From positions 496,001-560,000 of the forward strand of contig NZ_CP110009.1 in the NCBI RefSeq assembly GCF_025947305.1: DNA of 64,000 bases. Reading direction: 5' to 3'. Below are positions 1 to 12,400 of this stretch, in pieces. Position 1 is the stretch's first letter, and every line of letters begins with the position of its first letter. The notes below the pieces were generated by a model that worked only from the letters and a program-made list of their open reading frames with translations, was not told the DNA's origin and did not search any database. This stretch comes from Flavobacterium sp. N3904 (lineage in GTDB: Bacteria; Bacteroidota; Bacteroidia; Flavobacteriales; Flavobacteriaceae). Position numbers and translations under genes: made by a program.

Positions 1-465
1 AGAGGTCCTTTAAATCCACAAAATTCAATTGATCGTTTTATTGGTTATAAAAAAGCATTAGAAAAAAACAATATTCCTTATGATTCTAGCCTTGTTTATA
101 CTTGCGAAAAAGTAACATTTCAGGAAGGTTATGATTTTACAGCACAAATTACAAAAGAGCATCCAGATGTAGATGGAATTTTTGTTATCACCGATTTGGC
201 TGCAGCTGGTGTGATATCATATTGCAATGAAAACAAAATTAAAATACCAGAACAAATTGCCGTAATTGGTTTTAGTAATTGGTTTATGTCACAGGTCATT
301 TCGCCTAAACTAAGTTCTGTGGATCAGCCAAGTCACGAAATGGGAGTCGCTTCTTTCGATTTATTATTAGAAGAAATGAATGCTCATAGAGATGAAATAC
401 CATTTACACCAAAAACAATAGAACTAGAAACTAGCATTATTGTAAGAGAATCATCGATGAAATAA
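1..465 (+). CDS. LacI/GalR-family transcriptional regulator, C-terminal part (5' end outside window)
   Basis: The reading frame is open from base 1 to a TAA at 463-465 and gives about 154 residues. It matches the C-terminal half of the periplasmic-binding-protein-like sensor domain of LacI/GalR regulators. Typical stretches are 'GYKKALEKNNI', 'VDGIFVITDLAAAGV' (effector-domain fold), 'IAVIGFSNW' and 'LSSVDQPSHEMGVAS', a common ending in this family. The DNA-binding helix-turn-helix would lie upstream, beyond the window. No partner gene is visible, so the effector and regulon are unknown. It resembles, but is not identical to, the complete LacI-type regulator at 54681-55700. The family call is secure; the specific role cannot be given. 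Confidence 0.85.
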   Translation, partial: RGPLNPQNSIDRFIGYKKALEKNNIPYDSSLVYTCEKVTFQEGYDFTAQITKEHPDVDGIFVITDLAAAGVISYCNENKIKIPEQIAVIGFSNWFMSQVISPKLSSVDQPSHEMGVASFDLLLEEMNAHRDEIPFTPKTIELETSIIVRESSMK

Positions 466-483
466 AATCATTAAAATCCATCC

Positions 484-529
484 AAAAAAAATCCATTCTT
501 TCTGAACAACTTCAAAAGAAAGGATTTTT
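484..529. terminator. Bidirectional intrinsic terminator between convergent genes
   Basis: An A-run and AATCC.TTCTTTC pair with GAAAG.AAGGATTTTT around a loop near 501-513. It lies between the LacI-type gene (plus) and the OmpA-like gene (minus). T-runs occur on both sides, so it can serve both strands. Confidence 0.6.
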
Positions 530-558
530 GCTATTATCAAATTTAGTTTAGTATTCTA

Positions 559-2502
559 CTACTTCATCGAAACAATAATAAATTCACTTCGTCTATTTGC
601 TTGATGTTCTTCTTCGGTGCATTTTACTCCATCTGAACATTGGTTTACCAATTGTGATTCTCCATATCCTTTGCCAACCAATCTTGTGGAATCTATACCG
701 TTTTCAATCAGCCATTGTACAGTGGCTTTGGCTCTTTTATCAGATAATTTTTCATTGTATTTTGCGCTTTGACGACTATCTGTATGCGAACGAACTTCGA
801 TTTTCAGTTCAGGATACTGTTGCATCACCACCAATACTTTGGCCAACTCAAAAGAAGCATCTTTTCGAATATATGACTTGTCCAAATCAAAATAAATAAT
901 TGGTATATCTAGTGTTTTGGCCAAATCTGTGCCCACCCCAACAGTTTTAACACGTTTTTCCAAAGCCACAGCATAATCTTTATTACTGCTATACACTTTG
1001 GTTTTAACCGATCCTTCTTTAGTTTGATAATCGTCTTTCTCGGCTCTTATGTAATATGTTTTACCACAATCAACTGGGAAACTGTACCGTCCTTGTGCGT
1101 CAGTTTGAGTTACTTGCAAAGGTTTAAAATTGGCGTCAAACAAACTCATCTTCGTATTTGCCAATATTTCTTTAGTTTCCAAATCGGTTACTAACCCGGA
1201 TAATGTTTGCTCACAAGTCAATTTTTTGTTCTCTACAAATCGGTAAATGTCATCATAGCCTTTTCCTCCATCCCTATTGGAGGTAAAAAAACCATTTCTG
1301 TTTTTACTGTTAATCAAAAAAGCAAAATCGTCTTGATTACTATTAATAGGAAACCCTACGTTTTGTATGTTATAAAAACTGTTGTCCACTTCTATTTTGG
1401 CTACAAAAATATCTAATCCTCCAAGTCCCGGTCTACCATCAGTGGCAAAATACAGTTCATTGTCATCGGAGATAAATGGAAAAGTTTCCCTGCCTTCGGT
1501 ATTGATTTCTGCTCCTAGATTTTCAGGAGTCCCATAAGTACCGTCAGCGTTTATTCCTACTCGAAACAAATCCGACTGCCCTAAAGTTCCCGGCATATCG
1601 GAGGCAAAATATAAAGTTTTTTCGTCTACGCTCAATGCTGGATGTGCTACGCTGTATTGGTCACTATTAAAAGGCAATTCGATTACAGTATCCCAATTCC
1701 CTTCATTGTCGAGTGTGGCTTTGTAAAGTTTCAACAATGTGTTTTTGTTGCTGTCTCTTCCTCTTTTACCTTCCAGAAAATTGTTTCTAGTAAAATACAT
1801 CGTTTGTCCGTCTTGGGTAAACACTGGAGTTGATTCATTGAACTTTGAGTTGATCTTACGCTCAAATCGTTCGGGTTTACCCATTTCTCCATCGGGTTTG
1901 ATTTCTGCCCAGTACAAATTGGTAAATGATTTATTGGTCCATTTGAACACTTTTTTGGAAACTCCGCCTGTATCTCTTGCTGAAGAAAAGACCAGTTTAT
2001 TTCCTAAAAAAGAACTCCCATAGTCTGAAAATGTAGAGTTTATACCTGCATCCACTACTTGAAAACGATCTGAATTGGCTTTGATTTCGTCTAAATAATT
2101 CCTATTGTCTTTGAACAGAATCCCTCTTTTATCGTTACCTGTTTTGGCGTTAAATTGCTCTAACATTAAATCGGCTTTGGTATAATCTCCTATTGACTTT
2201 AAGGCTTGCGAATACCGATAAAAATATTCTGGCTCTTGATTGGGATATAACGCAAAAAGTTGCTCATACCATTTCTGGGCTTGTGACAATTCGGCTTTAA
2301 AATAATAAGCATTTCCCAATTTCTGGAACATTTTCTCGTCTTTGTACCCTTTCTCGGCTACTTTTTCGTAGTTGGTTATTGCATCTACATAGGCATAACG
2401 ATCGTAATTGGAATCTGCTTTGGCAACGGTTGTTTTTTGGGCATATCCTTGGATCAAGAAAACACTCAAAAACAAGCTGTATAGTATTTTTTTAATTTTC
2501 AT
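559..2502 (-). CDS. OmpA-family outer-membrane/peptidoglycan-anchored protein with TPR and PD40 repeats
   Basis: The product is about 647 residues. I chose the ATG at 2502 because it opens a clear signal peptide (MKIKKILYSLFLSVFL..GYAQ) and lies 10 nt after the preceding stop; a longer frame starting at 2631 would run into that gene. Visible domains in order are a TPR-like helical region (about 25-125), WD40/PD40-like propeller blades (about 180-440, motifs YFASDMPG, YFATDGRPG, FFTSNRDGG), a carboxypeptidase-regulatory-like beta sandwich (about 465-530) and a C-terminal OmpA domain (about 540-647, IYFDLDKSYIR and NEKLSDKRAKATVQWL). The OmpA domain is expected to bind peptidoglycan. Proteins of this architecture are often encoded after PorP/SprF-like proteins at type IX secretion loci. 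Here it is the last gene of the adhesin operon, so a role in anchoring or exporting the adhesin is inferred. Confidence 0.88.
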   Translation of the reverse strand: MKIKKILYSLFLSVFLIQGYAQKTTVAKADSNYDRYAYVDAITNYEKVAEKGYKDEKMFQKLGNAYYFKAELSQAQKWYEQLFALYPNQEPEYFYRYSQALKSIGDYTKADLMLEQFNAKTGNDKRGILFKDNRNYLDEIKANSDRFQVVDAGINSTFSDYGSSFLGNKLVFSSARDTGGVSKKVFKWTNKSFTNLYWAEIKPDGEMGKPERFERKINSKFNESTPVFTQDGQTMYFTRNNFLEGKRGRDSNKNTLLKLYKATLDNEGNWDTVIELPFNSDQYSVAHPALSVDEKTLYFASDMPGTLGQSDLFRVGINADGTYGTPENLGAEINTEGRETFPFISDDNELYFATDGRPGLGGLDIFVAKIEVDNSFYNIQNVGFPINSNQDDFAFLINSKNRNGFFTSNRDGGKGYDDIYRFVENKKLTCEQTLSGLVTDLETKEILANTKMSLFDANFKPLQVTQTDAQGRYSFPVDCGKTYYIRAEKDDYQTKEGSVKTKVYSSNKDYAVALEKRVKTVGVGTDLAKTLDIPIIYFDLDKSYIRKDASFELAKVLVVMQQYPELKIEVRSHTDSRQSAKYNEKLSDKRAKATVQWLIENGIDSTRLVGKGYGESQLVNQCSDGVKCTEEEHQANRRSEFIIVSMK

Positions 2503-2512
2503 AAAGTAAGTT

Positions 2513-3427
2513 TTAGAAGAATCTTGGGGAGATAATTTTGTCGTATTTATTAAACAATTCGTATCGCAAAAAGATTTCGTGCGATCCTGAGTTGTAATTG
2601 GCCAATGCGGTGGTATCAAAATCATAGCCATATCCTATATACCAAGAGTCACTAGCTTGAAATCCTACCATGGCGCTCATGGCAGCACTCCATCTATAGG
2701 CTAACCCAACTACAAATTTTTCGTTCATCATAAAATTGACCGACACATCTACTTGTAAAGGTGCACCTTGTACATATTTACTCATCAAAGCAGGTTTGAA
2801 TTTTACATCTGGACTCAAATCAAATACATATCCCGCGATCAAATAATAATTGATTCTCTCGGTAGCAATGTGACTTGTTGCACTCGAAGTGGCACTTTTG
2901 TCAAAATGTACGGTTTCGATTAAATTTGGTGCTGAGATTCCAATATAGCTATTATCCGAATGCAAATAGAATCCTACTCCAATATTGGGCGAAAATTTAT
3001 TATCAATGTTATCCTCAAAAATAGGAGGATCTAATTTAGTAAAATCTACGTTTAATAAATTGGCACTGGCTTTTAGTCCAAATGACATTTTATACTTCTC
3101 TGAAACCGGTATGGAGTATGAAAAATCCAAAGCGATACTGTTCTCATCCGATGGGCCTATTTGATCATTTACTACTGACAATCCCAACCCTACCTTACTC
3201 TCATTAATAGGTGTGTTGATCGAAAATGAGTTCGTTACCGGTGCGCCATCCAGTCCGACCCATTGAGTACGATGCAATGCAAAAATGCTCATCGCCTCTC
3301 TTGATCCTGCATAGGCTGGATTAACAATTATGGTATTATACATATACTGGGTATATTGTGCATCTTGTTGTGCATAAGTTGCAAATGACAAAAGCAGTAC
3401 TATCAAACCTATTATTCTTGTTTTCAT
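2513..3427 (-). CDS. PorP/SprF-family type IX secretion outer-membrane protein
   Basis: The product is 304 residues and begins with a signal peptide (MKTRIIGLIVLLLSFATYAQ). The mature N-terminus QDAQYTQYMYN..VNPAYAGSR is the hallmark of the PorP/SprF family, an outer-membrane beta-barrel family. In Flavobacterium johnsoniae, SprF is required to export the giant gliding adhesin SprB, and its gene lies just downstream of sprB. The same order occurs here: the adhesin gene ends 29 nt upstream and the OmpA-like gene starts 10 nt downstream. This protein is therefore probably the dedicated export partner of the 6001-residue adhesin. Whether it is a true SprF orthologue or one of several paralogues cannot be decided from this window. 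Confidence 0.9.
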   Translation of the reverse strand: MKTRIIGLIVLLLSFATYAQQDAQYTQYMYNTIIVNPAYAGSREAMSIFALHRTQWVGLDGAPVTNSFSINTPINESKVGLGLSVVNDQIGPSDENSIALDFSYSIPVSEKYKMSFGLKASANLLNVDFTKLDPPIFEDNIDNKFSPNIGVGFYLHSDNSYIGISAPNLIETVHFDKSATSSATSHIATERINYYLIAGYVFDLSPDVKFKPALMSKYVQGAPLQVDVSVNFMMNEKFVVGLAYRWSAAMSAMVGFQASDSWYIGYGYDFDTTALANYNSGSHEIFLRYELFNKYDKIISPRFF

Positions 3428-3456
3428 ATATTTTTATTTAAAGCTGGGGCTTATCT

Positions 3457-6400
3457 TTATTTTCTGTTCAAATATAAATATCCTGATTTCTCAAAGGCAT
3501 TTGAATTACTGTCTTTGTATTTAAGGATATAAAAATAGGTTCCTACCGGTAATTCTGCTGATTTCTCAAATGTAACCCGTCCTTCTGAGGTTCCCCTAAA
3601 AGCTTTGTCTTCATTATTATAATGACCGCGCTCAAAAACCAAAACTCCCCAACGGTTGTAGATTTCTACTGTATTGTCAGGATAGCATTCCAGTCCACGT
3701 ATGTAAAACTTATCGTTTTCTCCGTCTCCATCGGGGGATACAGCATTGAACACTTTTATTGCACAACCTGAAACTGCAAGCACTGTTGGGTTATCATCAA
3801 CCAGATTCATCTCATCCGATTTGTCTTCTACAATTGTTCCTTGTGGGCTGGTTCCGTAAACTGTTGCTTGATTCGAAACAAACCCAATATTGATATCTGT
3901 TTGTTTAATTACAAACTGTCCTTTGAAATTATTCGCATTGGATTCTCCAATTGCCAATACCAATGGAGTTCCCGACATCACGACTCCAGGCAATGGATCG
4001 TTTATTGTAACATTTGTCAATGGTGTGTTCCCAGTATTGGTAATCTCAAAACTGTAGGTAATCGTCTCTCCGGCTTGAGCATAACCATCTCCATTTTCAT
4101 CATTGAAATGAGCTGTTTTTACCAATGCAATGCTCGGTCTGGCGACAAATACAGTTACAGTAGTTGTACTGCAATTACTTGGATTTGCCTTTTCACAAAT
4201 ACTGTATGTTAATGTATAGGTTCCGCCAGGGATGTTAGCTAACGTATTCAACAAACCATCAGTTCCCAATGTAAAATAAGGAGTCGGCGTTAAACTGATA
4301 GTTACATCTGATAATTTTACAGGTGATCCATTTAAAGTATCATTTGCCAATACATCAAAAACTCCATTTTGTGCTTGTGTTCCTTCTACAGTTCCTGCAT
4401 CGTCCGTATTGGCTACTATATCTGCATACAATTTGCAACTGATACCAAAATCCAATTCCAAGTGAACTTTTTCTGTAGCAGAAAATTGAGCAAATAAGAT
4501 ATTATTTGTAGTCAAGCCACAATCTACATAACTTTTTGATTTGTTTGTACTAACTTGTTTAGTCGTTACACTTGGTAAAACTTTCACCAATCCTGATGCT
4601 GACATTGCTTCGGAAGCCAATTCAAAATTAGCTTCTTTAATAAACTCAATTTTATATTCACCATATGCATCTTTTGGAGCTCTTGTTCTCCAGTAACCTT
4701 CAACACCCATGGTTACACTTCTGGAGAAACCGTTAGGACCTGTTACAAATATATTAGGCACATTAGTTGTTCCATTACCAAAACCTGCAGCATTTAATTC
4801 TCCTGCATTTTCTTTTCCTTTATAACTTCCATCTCCATTAAAATCAATCCATTCCCATTTACTATAATCAATAACTCCATTGGAATCTGGTACATTTTGT
4901 GTTACGAGCCCATCATTATTGGCATCGTACCATTCGTCTTGTATTCCGTTATCATTTAAATCATACCATACAAAATCACCAAGCACTAATAAATCTGTTT
5001 TGTCATAACCAAAATCAATCTTTTGATAATTACAATTTTCGACTTTTAAGATTAAGAAACTTGAAGTTGTATTAAATAATTCTTGAGCAGCATTCAAATT
5101 AGCATCTTGAACTTGCAAGACGTAATCTCCAGGAATCATCCCTGAAAAAGCATACGAACCATCTGCTTTGGTTAAACGCAATAAAACTGGCCCCGTTGTT
5201 GTATTGATTGGCTTCAATGTAACTGGTACATTTGCCAATGGTGCATTTGTTGCAGCATTATAAACAATCCCCGAAATAACAGTAGATGTGTTACATACTA
5301 CTGTTACGGTAACTGAAGCGGTATCACAATTATTGGCATGGGTTATGTCACAAATTGAGTAGGTCAAGACATAAGTACCTGCTGGAGTATTAGCCGCCAA
5401 TTCAATTGTACCATCAGCTTTTAAACTCATATAACCTGTTGAATCTGCTGTTACAGTTGCCAAAACCACATTACTCAATGTAGCTTTATTTAAATCTACA
5501 AAATCATTATCTAAGACATTCAAAATATTTTGAACATTATTTATACCCGTTATAGGGCCTCCAAGATCATCATCAGCAAATATTACTGGTGGAGCGGGAG
5601 TAGGAATATCTTTTATTTCAATGCTAATATTTGCTACATCACAAACAGTAGGCGTTGCAGTTGAACAAATTTGATATTGCAATGTATAGTTTCCTATTGT
5701 TGCCCCTACTGCAACTGTAATTGCTCCATCCGAATTTAAGGTTAATCCATTTGGATAGACACCAATTGGAGTTACTGTAACTGAGTTGAAGGTAGCAGCA
5801 GATAACAATATTCCATTTACTGAGTCATTCAATAAAATATTATCAGTAAGTCCTCCATAGGTACCAATTATAGGCAATAAAACATCATCTTGAGCATCAA
5901 TTGTATTTACTACTACTGTTGAAATTACGGTATCACAATTTGCTGGATTCGTTACCTCGCATATTTTATATTCTACTGAGTAGTTTCCTGCAGCCGTGTT
6001 TGGCGCTACAGTTACCGTTCCGTCTGCATTTAATGTTAATCCTGTTGGTACGGTTACTCCTGTCAATGTTACTTGACCTGGGTTGGTTCCAATAACTACT
6101 GGACTTCCGTTTAAGGTATCGTTTGCTACTAAGGTCGCTGTGGTTCCGCCTGGTAATCCATTGATAGATGGAGTGGTTTCCGTTACGGCATCAATTACCG
6201 ATGTGCTTACTACTACTGTTGAAATTACAGTATCACAATTTGCTGGATTCGTTACCTCGCAGATTTTATATTCTATTGAGTAGTTTCCTGCAGCCGTGTT
6301 TGGCGCTATAGTTACCGTTCCGTCTGCATTTAATGTTAATCCTGTTGGTACGGTTACTCCTGTCAATGTTACTTGACCTGGGTTGGTTCCAATGACTACT

Positions 6401-9400
6401 GGACTTCCGTTTAAAGTATCGTTTGCTACTAAGGTCGCTGTGGTTCCGCCTGGTAATCCATTGATAGATGGAGTGGTTTCCGTTACGGCATCAATTACCG
6501 ATGTGCTTACTACTACTGTTGAAATTACAGTATCACAATTTGCTGGATTCGTTACCTCGCAGATTTTATATTCTATTGAGTAGTTTCCTGCAGCCGTGTT
6601 TGGCGCTATAGTTACCGTTCCGTCTGCATTTAATGTTAATCCTGTTGGTACGGTTACTCCTGTCAATGTTACTTGACCTGGGTTGGTTCCAATAACTACT
6701 GGACTTCCGTTTAAGGTATCGTTTGCTACTAAGGTCGCTGTGGTTCCGCCTGGTAATCCATTGATAGATGGAGTGGTTTCCGTTACGGTATCAATTACCG
6801 ATGTGCTTACTACTACTGTTGAAATTACAGTATCACAATTTGCTGGATTCGTTACCTCGCAGATTTTATATTCTATTGAGTAGTTTCCTGCAGCCGTGTT
6901 TGGCGCTATAGTTACCGTTCCGTCTGCATTTAGTGTTAATCCTGTTGGTACGGTTACTCCTGTCAATGTTACTTGACCTGGGTTGGTTCCAATAACTACT
7001 GGACTTCCGTTTAAGGTATCGTTTGCTACTAAGGTCGCTGTGGTTCCGCCTGGTAATCCATTGATAGATGGAGTGGTTTCCGTTACGGCATCAATTACCG
7101 ATGTGCTCACTACTACAGTTGAAATTGCCGTATCACAATTTGCTGGATTCAATTTTTCACAAATAGAATACAATATCGTATAAACACCTGCTGGTGTGTT
7201 GGCTGGTACACTTATTTGTCCTGTAGTTACATCAATACTTGGTATTGGCGATCCAACTGTTGCTGGTGTAGCTGGTGTAGTTACAGTTAAGTTCACTAAT
7301 CCTATTGCTACTGCTATTCCATTTAAGGTATCTGGATTCGTTGGGTTTCCAATTAATACATTTCCTGCATTAGCAGTTGCTGTGGTTCCATTTCCGCCCG
7401 AAATGGTATCATCAACTGCACAAATTACTTTAGAAATAATTATATCCGCTGTTGGTAATGAAGTACAGCCAATAGAATTAGTTATTGTATAATTATAAGT
7501 TCCTGTAGATAATCCTGTAATACTTGTAGTAGCCCTATTTCCTGACATAGCTCCTGGATTAATTATCCATTTTCCAGATGGTAATTCGCTTAATTCAACA
7601 CTACCAGTGGGTACAGCACAAGTTGCCTGTGTTAAAACTACTACTGTTGGTGCTGCCGGTGTTGGCAATATCGCTCCGCCATTATACGTGAAACTGGCCG
7701 AGGTAGCCGAACAGTTTGATGCATTTTCTGCTGTTATCGTATAGGATGTGCCGTCTGTTCCTCCTGTGATAACTCCTGCCACTCCTACAGTTAATCCTGA
7801 TGGCGTGGATGTATAGGTTAAACTCGCATCATACGTACTCAAAATATTCGTAGCTGCTGAGGCACATGTTGGTGCCGTTACCGCTACTGTTGGTGCTGCC
7901 GGTGTTGGCAATATCGCTCCGCCATTATACGTGAAACTGGCCGAGGTAGCCGAACAGTTTGATGCATTTTCTGCTGTTATCGTATAGGATGTGCCGTCTG
8001 TTCCTCCTGTGATAACTCCTGCCGCTCCTACAGTTAATCCTGATGGCGTGGATGTATAGGTTAAACTCGCATCATACGTACTCAAAATATTCGTAGCTGC
8101 TGAGGCACATGTTGGTGCCGTTACCGCTACTGTTGGTGCTGCCGGTGTTGGCAATATCGCTCCGCCATTATACGTGAAACTGGCCGAGGTAGCCGAACAG
8201 TTTGATGCATTTTCTGCTGTTATCGTATAGGATGTGCCGTCTGTTCCTCCTGTGATAACTCCTGCCGCTCCTACAGTTAATCCTGATGGCGTGGATGTAT
8301 AGGTTAAACTCGCATCATACGTACTCAAAATATTCGTAGCTGCTGAGGCACATGTTGGTGCCGTTACCGCTACTGTTGGTGCTGCCGGTGTTGGCAATAT
8401 CGCTCCGCCATTATACGTGAAACTGGCCGAGGTAGCCGAACAGTTTGATGCATTTTCTGCTGTTATCGTATAGGATGTGCCGTCTGTTCCTCCTGTGATA
8501 ACTCCTGCCGCTCCTACAGTTAATCCTGATGGCGTGGATGTATAGGTTAAACTCGCATCATACGTACTCAAAATATTCGTAGCTGCTGAGGCACATGTTG
8601 GTGCCGTTACCGCTACTGTTGGTGCTGCCGGTGTTGGCAATATCGCTCCGCCATTATACGTGAAACTGGCCGAGGTAGCCGAACAGTTTGATGCATTTTC
8701 TGCTGTTATCGTATAGGATGTGCCGTCTGTTCCTCCTGTGATAACTCCTGCCGCTCCTACAGTTAATCCTGATGGCGTGGATGTATAGGTTAAACTCGCA
8801 TCATACGTACTCAAAATATTCGTAGCTGCTGAGGCACATGTTGGTGCCGTTACCGCTACTGTTGGTGCTGCCGGTGTTGGCAATATCGCTCCGCCATTAT
8901 ACGTGAAACTGGCCGAGGTAGCCGAACAGTTTGATGCATTTTCTGCTGTTATCGTATAGGATGTGCCGTCTGTTCCTCCTGTGATAACTCCTGCCACTCC
9001 TACAGTTAATCCTGATGGCGTGGATGTATAGGTTAAACTCGCATCATACGTACTCAAAATATTCGTAGCTGCTGAGGCACATGTTGGTGCCGTTACCGCT
9101 ACTGTTGGTGCTGCCGGTGTTGGCAATATCGCTCCGCCATTATACGTGAAACTGGCCGAGGTAGCCGAACAGTTTGATGCATTTTCTGCTGTTATCGTAT
9201 AGGATGTGCCGTCTGTTCCTCCTGTGATAACTCCTGCCGCTCCTACAGTTAATCCTGATGGCGTGGATGTATAGGTTAAACTCGCATCATACGTACTCAA
9301 AATATTCGTAGCTGCTGAGGCACATGTTGGTGCCGTTACCGCTACTGTTGGTGCTGCCGGTGTTGGCAATATCGCTCCGCCATTATACGTGAAACTGGCC

Positions 9401-12400
9401 GAGGTAGCCGAACAGTTTGATGCATTTTCTGCTGTTATCGTATAGGATGTGCCGTCTGTTCCTCCTGTGATAACTCCTGCCGCTCCTACAGTTAATCCTG
9501 ATGGCGTGGATGTATAGGTTAAACTCGCATCATACGTACTCAAAATATTCGTAGCTGCTGAGGCACATGTTGGTGCCGTTACCGCTACTGTTGGTGCTGC
9601 CGGTGTTGGCAATATCGCTCCGCCATTATACGTGAAACTGGCCGAGGTAGCTGAACAGTTTGATGCATTTTCTGCTGTTATCGTATAGGATGTGCCGTCT
9701 GTTCCTCCTGTGATAACTCCTGCCGCTCCTACAGTTAATCCTGATGGCGTGGATGTATAGGTTAAACTCGCATCATACGTACTCAAAATATTCGTAGCTG
9801 CTGAGGCACATGTTGGTGCCGTTACCGCTACTGTTGGTGCTGCCGGTGTTGGCAATATCGCTCCGCCATTATACGTGAAACTGGCCGAGGTAGCTGAACA
9901 GTTTGATGCATTTTCTGCTGTTATCGTATAGGATGTGCCGTCTGTTCCTCCTGTGATAACTCCTGCCGCTCCTACAGTTAATCCTGATGGCGTGGATGTA
10001 TAGGTTAAACTCGCATCATACGTACTCAAAATATTCGTAGCTGCTGAGGCACATGTTGGTGCCGTTACCGCTACTGTTGGTGCTGCCGGTGTTGGCAATA
10101 TCGCTCCGCCATTATACGTGAAACTGGCCGAGGTAGCCGAACAGTTTGATGCATTTTCTGCTGTTATCGTATAGGATGTGCCGTCTGTTCCTCCTGTGAT
10201 AACTCCTGCCGCTCCTACAGTTAATCCTGATGGCGTGGATGTATAGGTTAAACTCGCATCATACGTACTCAAAATATTCGTAGCTGCTGAGGCACATGTT
10301 GGTGCCGTTACCGCTACTGTTGGTGCTGCCGGTGTTGGCAATATCGCTCCGCCATTATACGTGAAACTGGCCGAGGTAGCCGAACAGTTTGATGCATTTT
10401 CTGCTGTTATCGTATAGGATGTGCCGTCTGTTCCTCCTGTGATAACTCCTGCCACTCCTACAGTTAATCCTGATGGCGTGGATGTATAGGTTAAACTCGC
10501 ATCATACGTACTCAAAATATTCGTAGCTGCTGAGGCACATGTTGGTGCCGTTACCGCTACTGTTGGTGCTGCCGGTGTTGGCAATATCGCTCCACCATTA
10601 TACGTGAAACTGGCCGAGGTAGCCGAACAGTTTGATGCATTTTCTGCTGTTATCGTATAGGATGTGCCGTCTGTTCCTCCTGTGATAACTCCTGCCACTC
10701 CTACAGTTAATCCTGATGGCGTGGATGTATAGGTTAAACTCGCATCATACGTACTCAAAATATTCGTAGCTGCTGAGGCACATGTTGGTGCCGTTACCGC
10801 TACTGTTGGTGCTGCCGGTGTTGGCAATATCGCTCCGCCATTATACGTGAAACTGGCCGAGGTAGCCGAACAGTTTGATGCATTTTCTGCTGTTATCGTA
10901 TAGGATGTGCCGTCTGTTCCTCCTGTGATAACTCCTGCCGCTCCTACAGTTAATCCTGATGGCGTGGATGTATAGGTTAAACTCGCATCATACGTACTCA
11001 AAATATTCGTAGCTGCTGAGGCACATGTTGGTGCCGTTACCGCTACTGTTGGTGCTGCCGGTGTTGGCAATATCGCTCCGCCATTATACGTGAAACTGGC
11101 CGAGGTAGCCGAACAGTTTGATGCATTTTCTGCTGTTATCGTATAGGATGTGCCGTCTGTTCCTCCTGTGATAACTCCTGCCACTCCTACAGTTAATCCT
11201 GATGGCGTGGATGTATAGGTTAAACTCGCATCATACGTACTCAAAATATTCGTAGCTGCTGAGGCACATGTTGGTGCCGTTACCGCTACTGTTGGTGCTG
11301 CCGGTGTTGGCAATATCGCTCCGCCATTATACGTGAAACTGGCCGAGGTAGCCGAACAGTTTGATGCATTTTCTGCTGTTATCGTATAGGATGTGCCGTC
11401 TGTTCCTCCTGTGATAACTCCTGCCACTCCTACAGTTAATCCTGATGGCGTGGATGTATAGGTTAAACTCGCATCATACGTACTCAAAATATTCGTAGCT
11501 GCTGAGGCACATGTTGGTGCCGTTACCGCTACTGTTGGTGCTGCCGGTGTTGGCAATATCGCTCCACCATTATACGTGAAACTGGCCGAGGTAGCCGAAC
11601 AGTTTGATGCATTTTCTGCTGTTATCGTATAGGATGTGCCGTCTGTTCCTCCTGTGATAACTCCTGCCACTCCTACAGTTAATCCTGATGGCGTGGATGT
11701 ATAGGTTAAACTCGCATCATACGTACTCAAAATATTCGTAGCTGCTGAGGCACATGTTGGTGCCGTTACCGCTACTGTTGGTGCTGCCGGTGTTGGCAAT
11801 ATCGCTCCGCCATTATACGTGAAACTGGCCGAGGTAGCCGAACAGTTTGATGCATTTTCTGCTGTTATCGTATAGGATGTGCCGTCTGTTCCTCCTGTGA
11901 TAACTCCTGCCGCTCCTACAGTTAATCCTGATGGCGTGGATGTATAGGTTAAACTCGCATCATACGTACTCAAAATATTCGTAGCTGCTGAGGCACATGT
12001 TGGTGCCGTTACCGCTACTGTTGGTGCTGCCGGTGTTGGCAATATCGCTCCGCCATTATACGTGAAACTGGCCGAGGTAGCCGAACAGTTTGATGCATTT
12101 TCTGCTGTTATCGTATAGGATGTGCCGTCTGTTCCTCCTGTGATAACTCCTGCCGCTCCTACAGTTAATCCTGATGGCGTGGATGTATAGGTTAAACTCG
12201 CATCATACGTACTCAAAATATTCGTAGCTGCTGAGGCACATGTTGGTGCCGTTACCGCTACTGTTGGTGCTGCCGGTGTTGGCAATATCGCTCCGCCATT
12301 ATACGTGAAACTGGCCGAGGTAGCCGAACAGTTTGATGCATTTTCTGCTGTTATCGTATAGGATGTGCCGTCTGTTCCTCCTGTGATAACTCCTGCCGCT

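Noticed and set aside
2503..2631. Upstream extension of the OmpA-like gene to a start at 2631
   Set aside because: It overlaps the end of the PorP/SprF-like gene by more than 100 nt and precedes a perfect signal peptide starting at 2502.
6083..7183. Series of plus-strand ORFs of 66 codons spaced by 300 bp
   Set aside because: They are antisense shadows of the 100-residue repeats of the adhesin gene. Their regular spacing simply reflects the repeat period.
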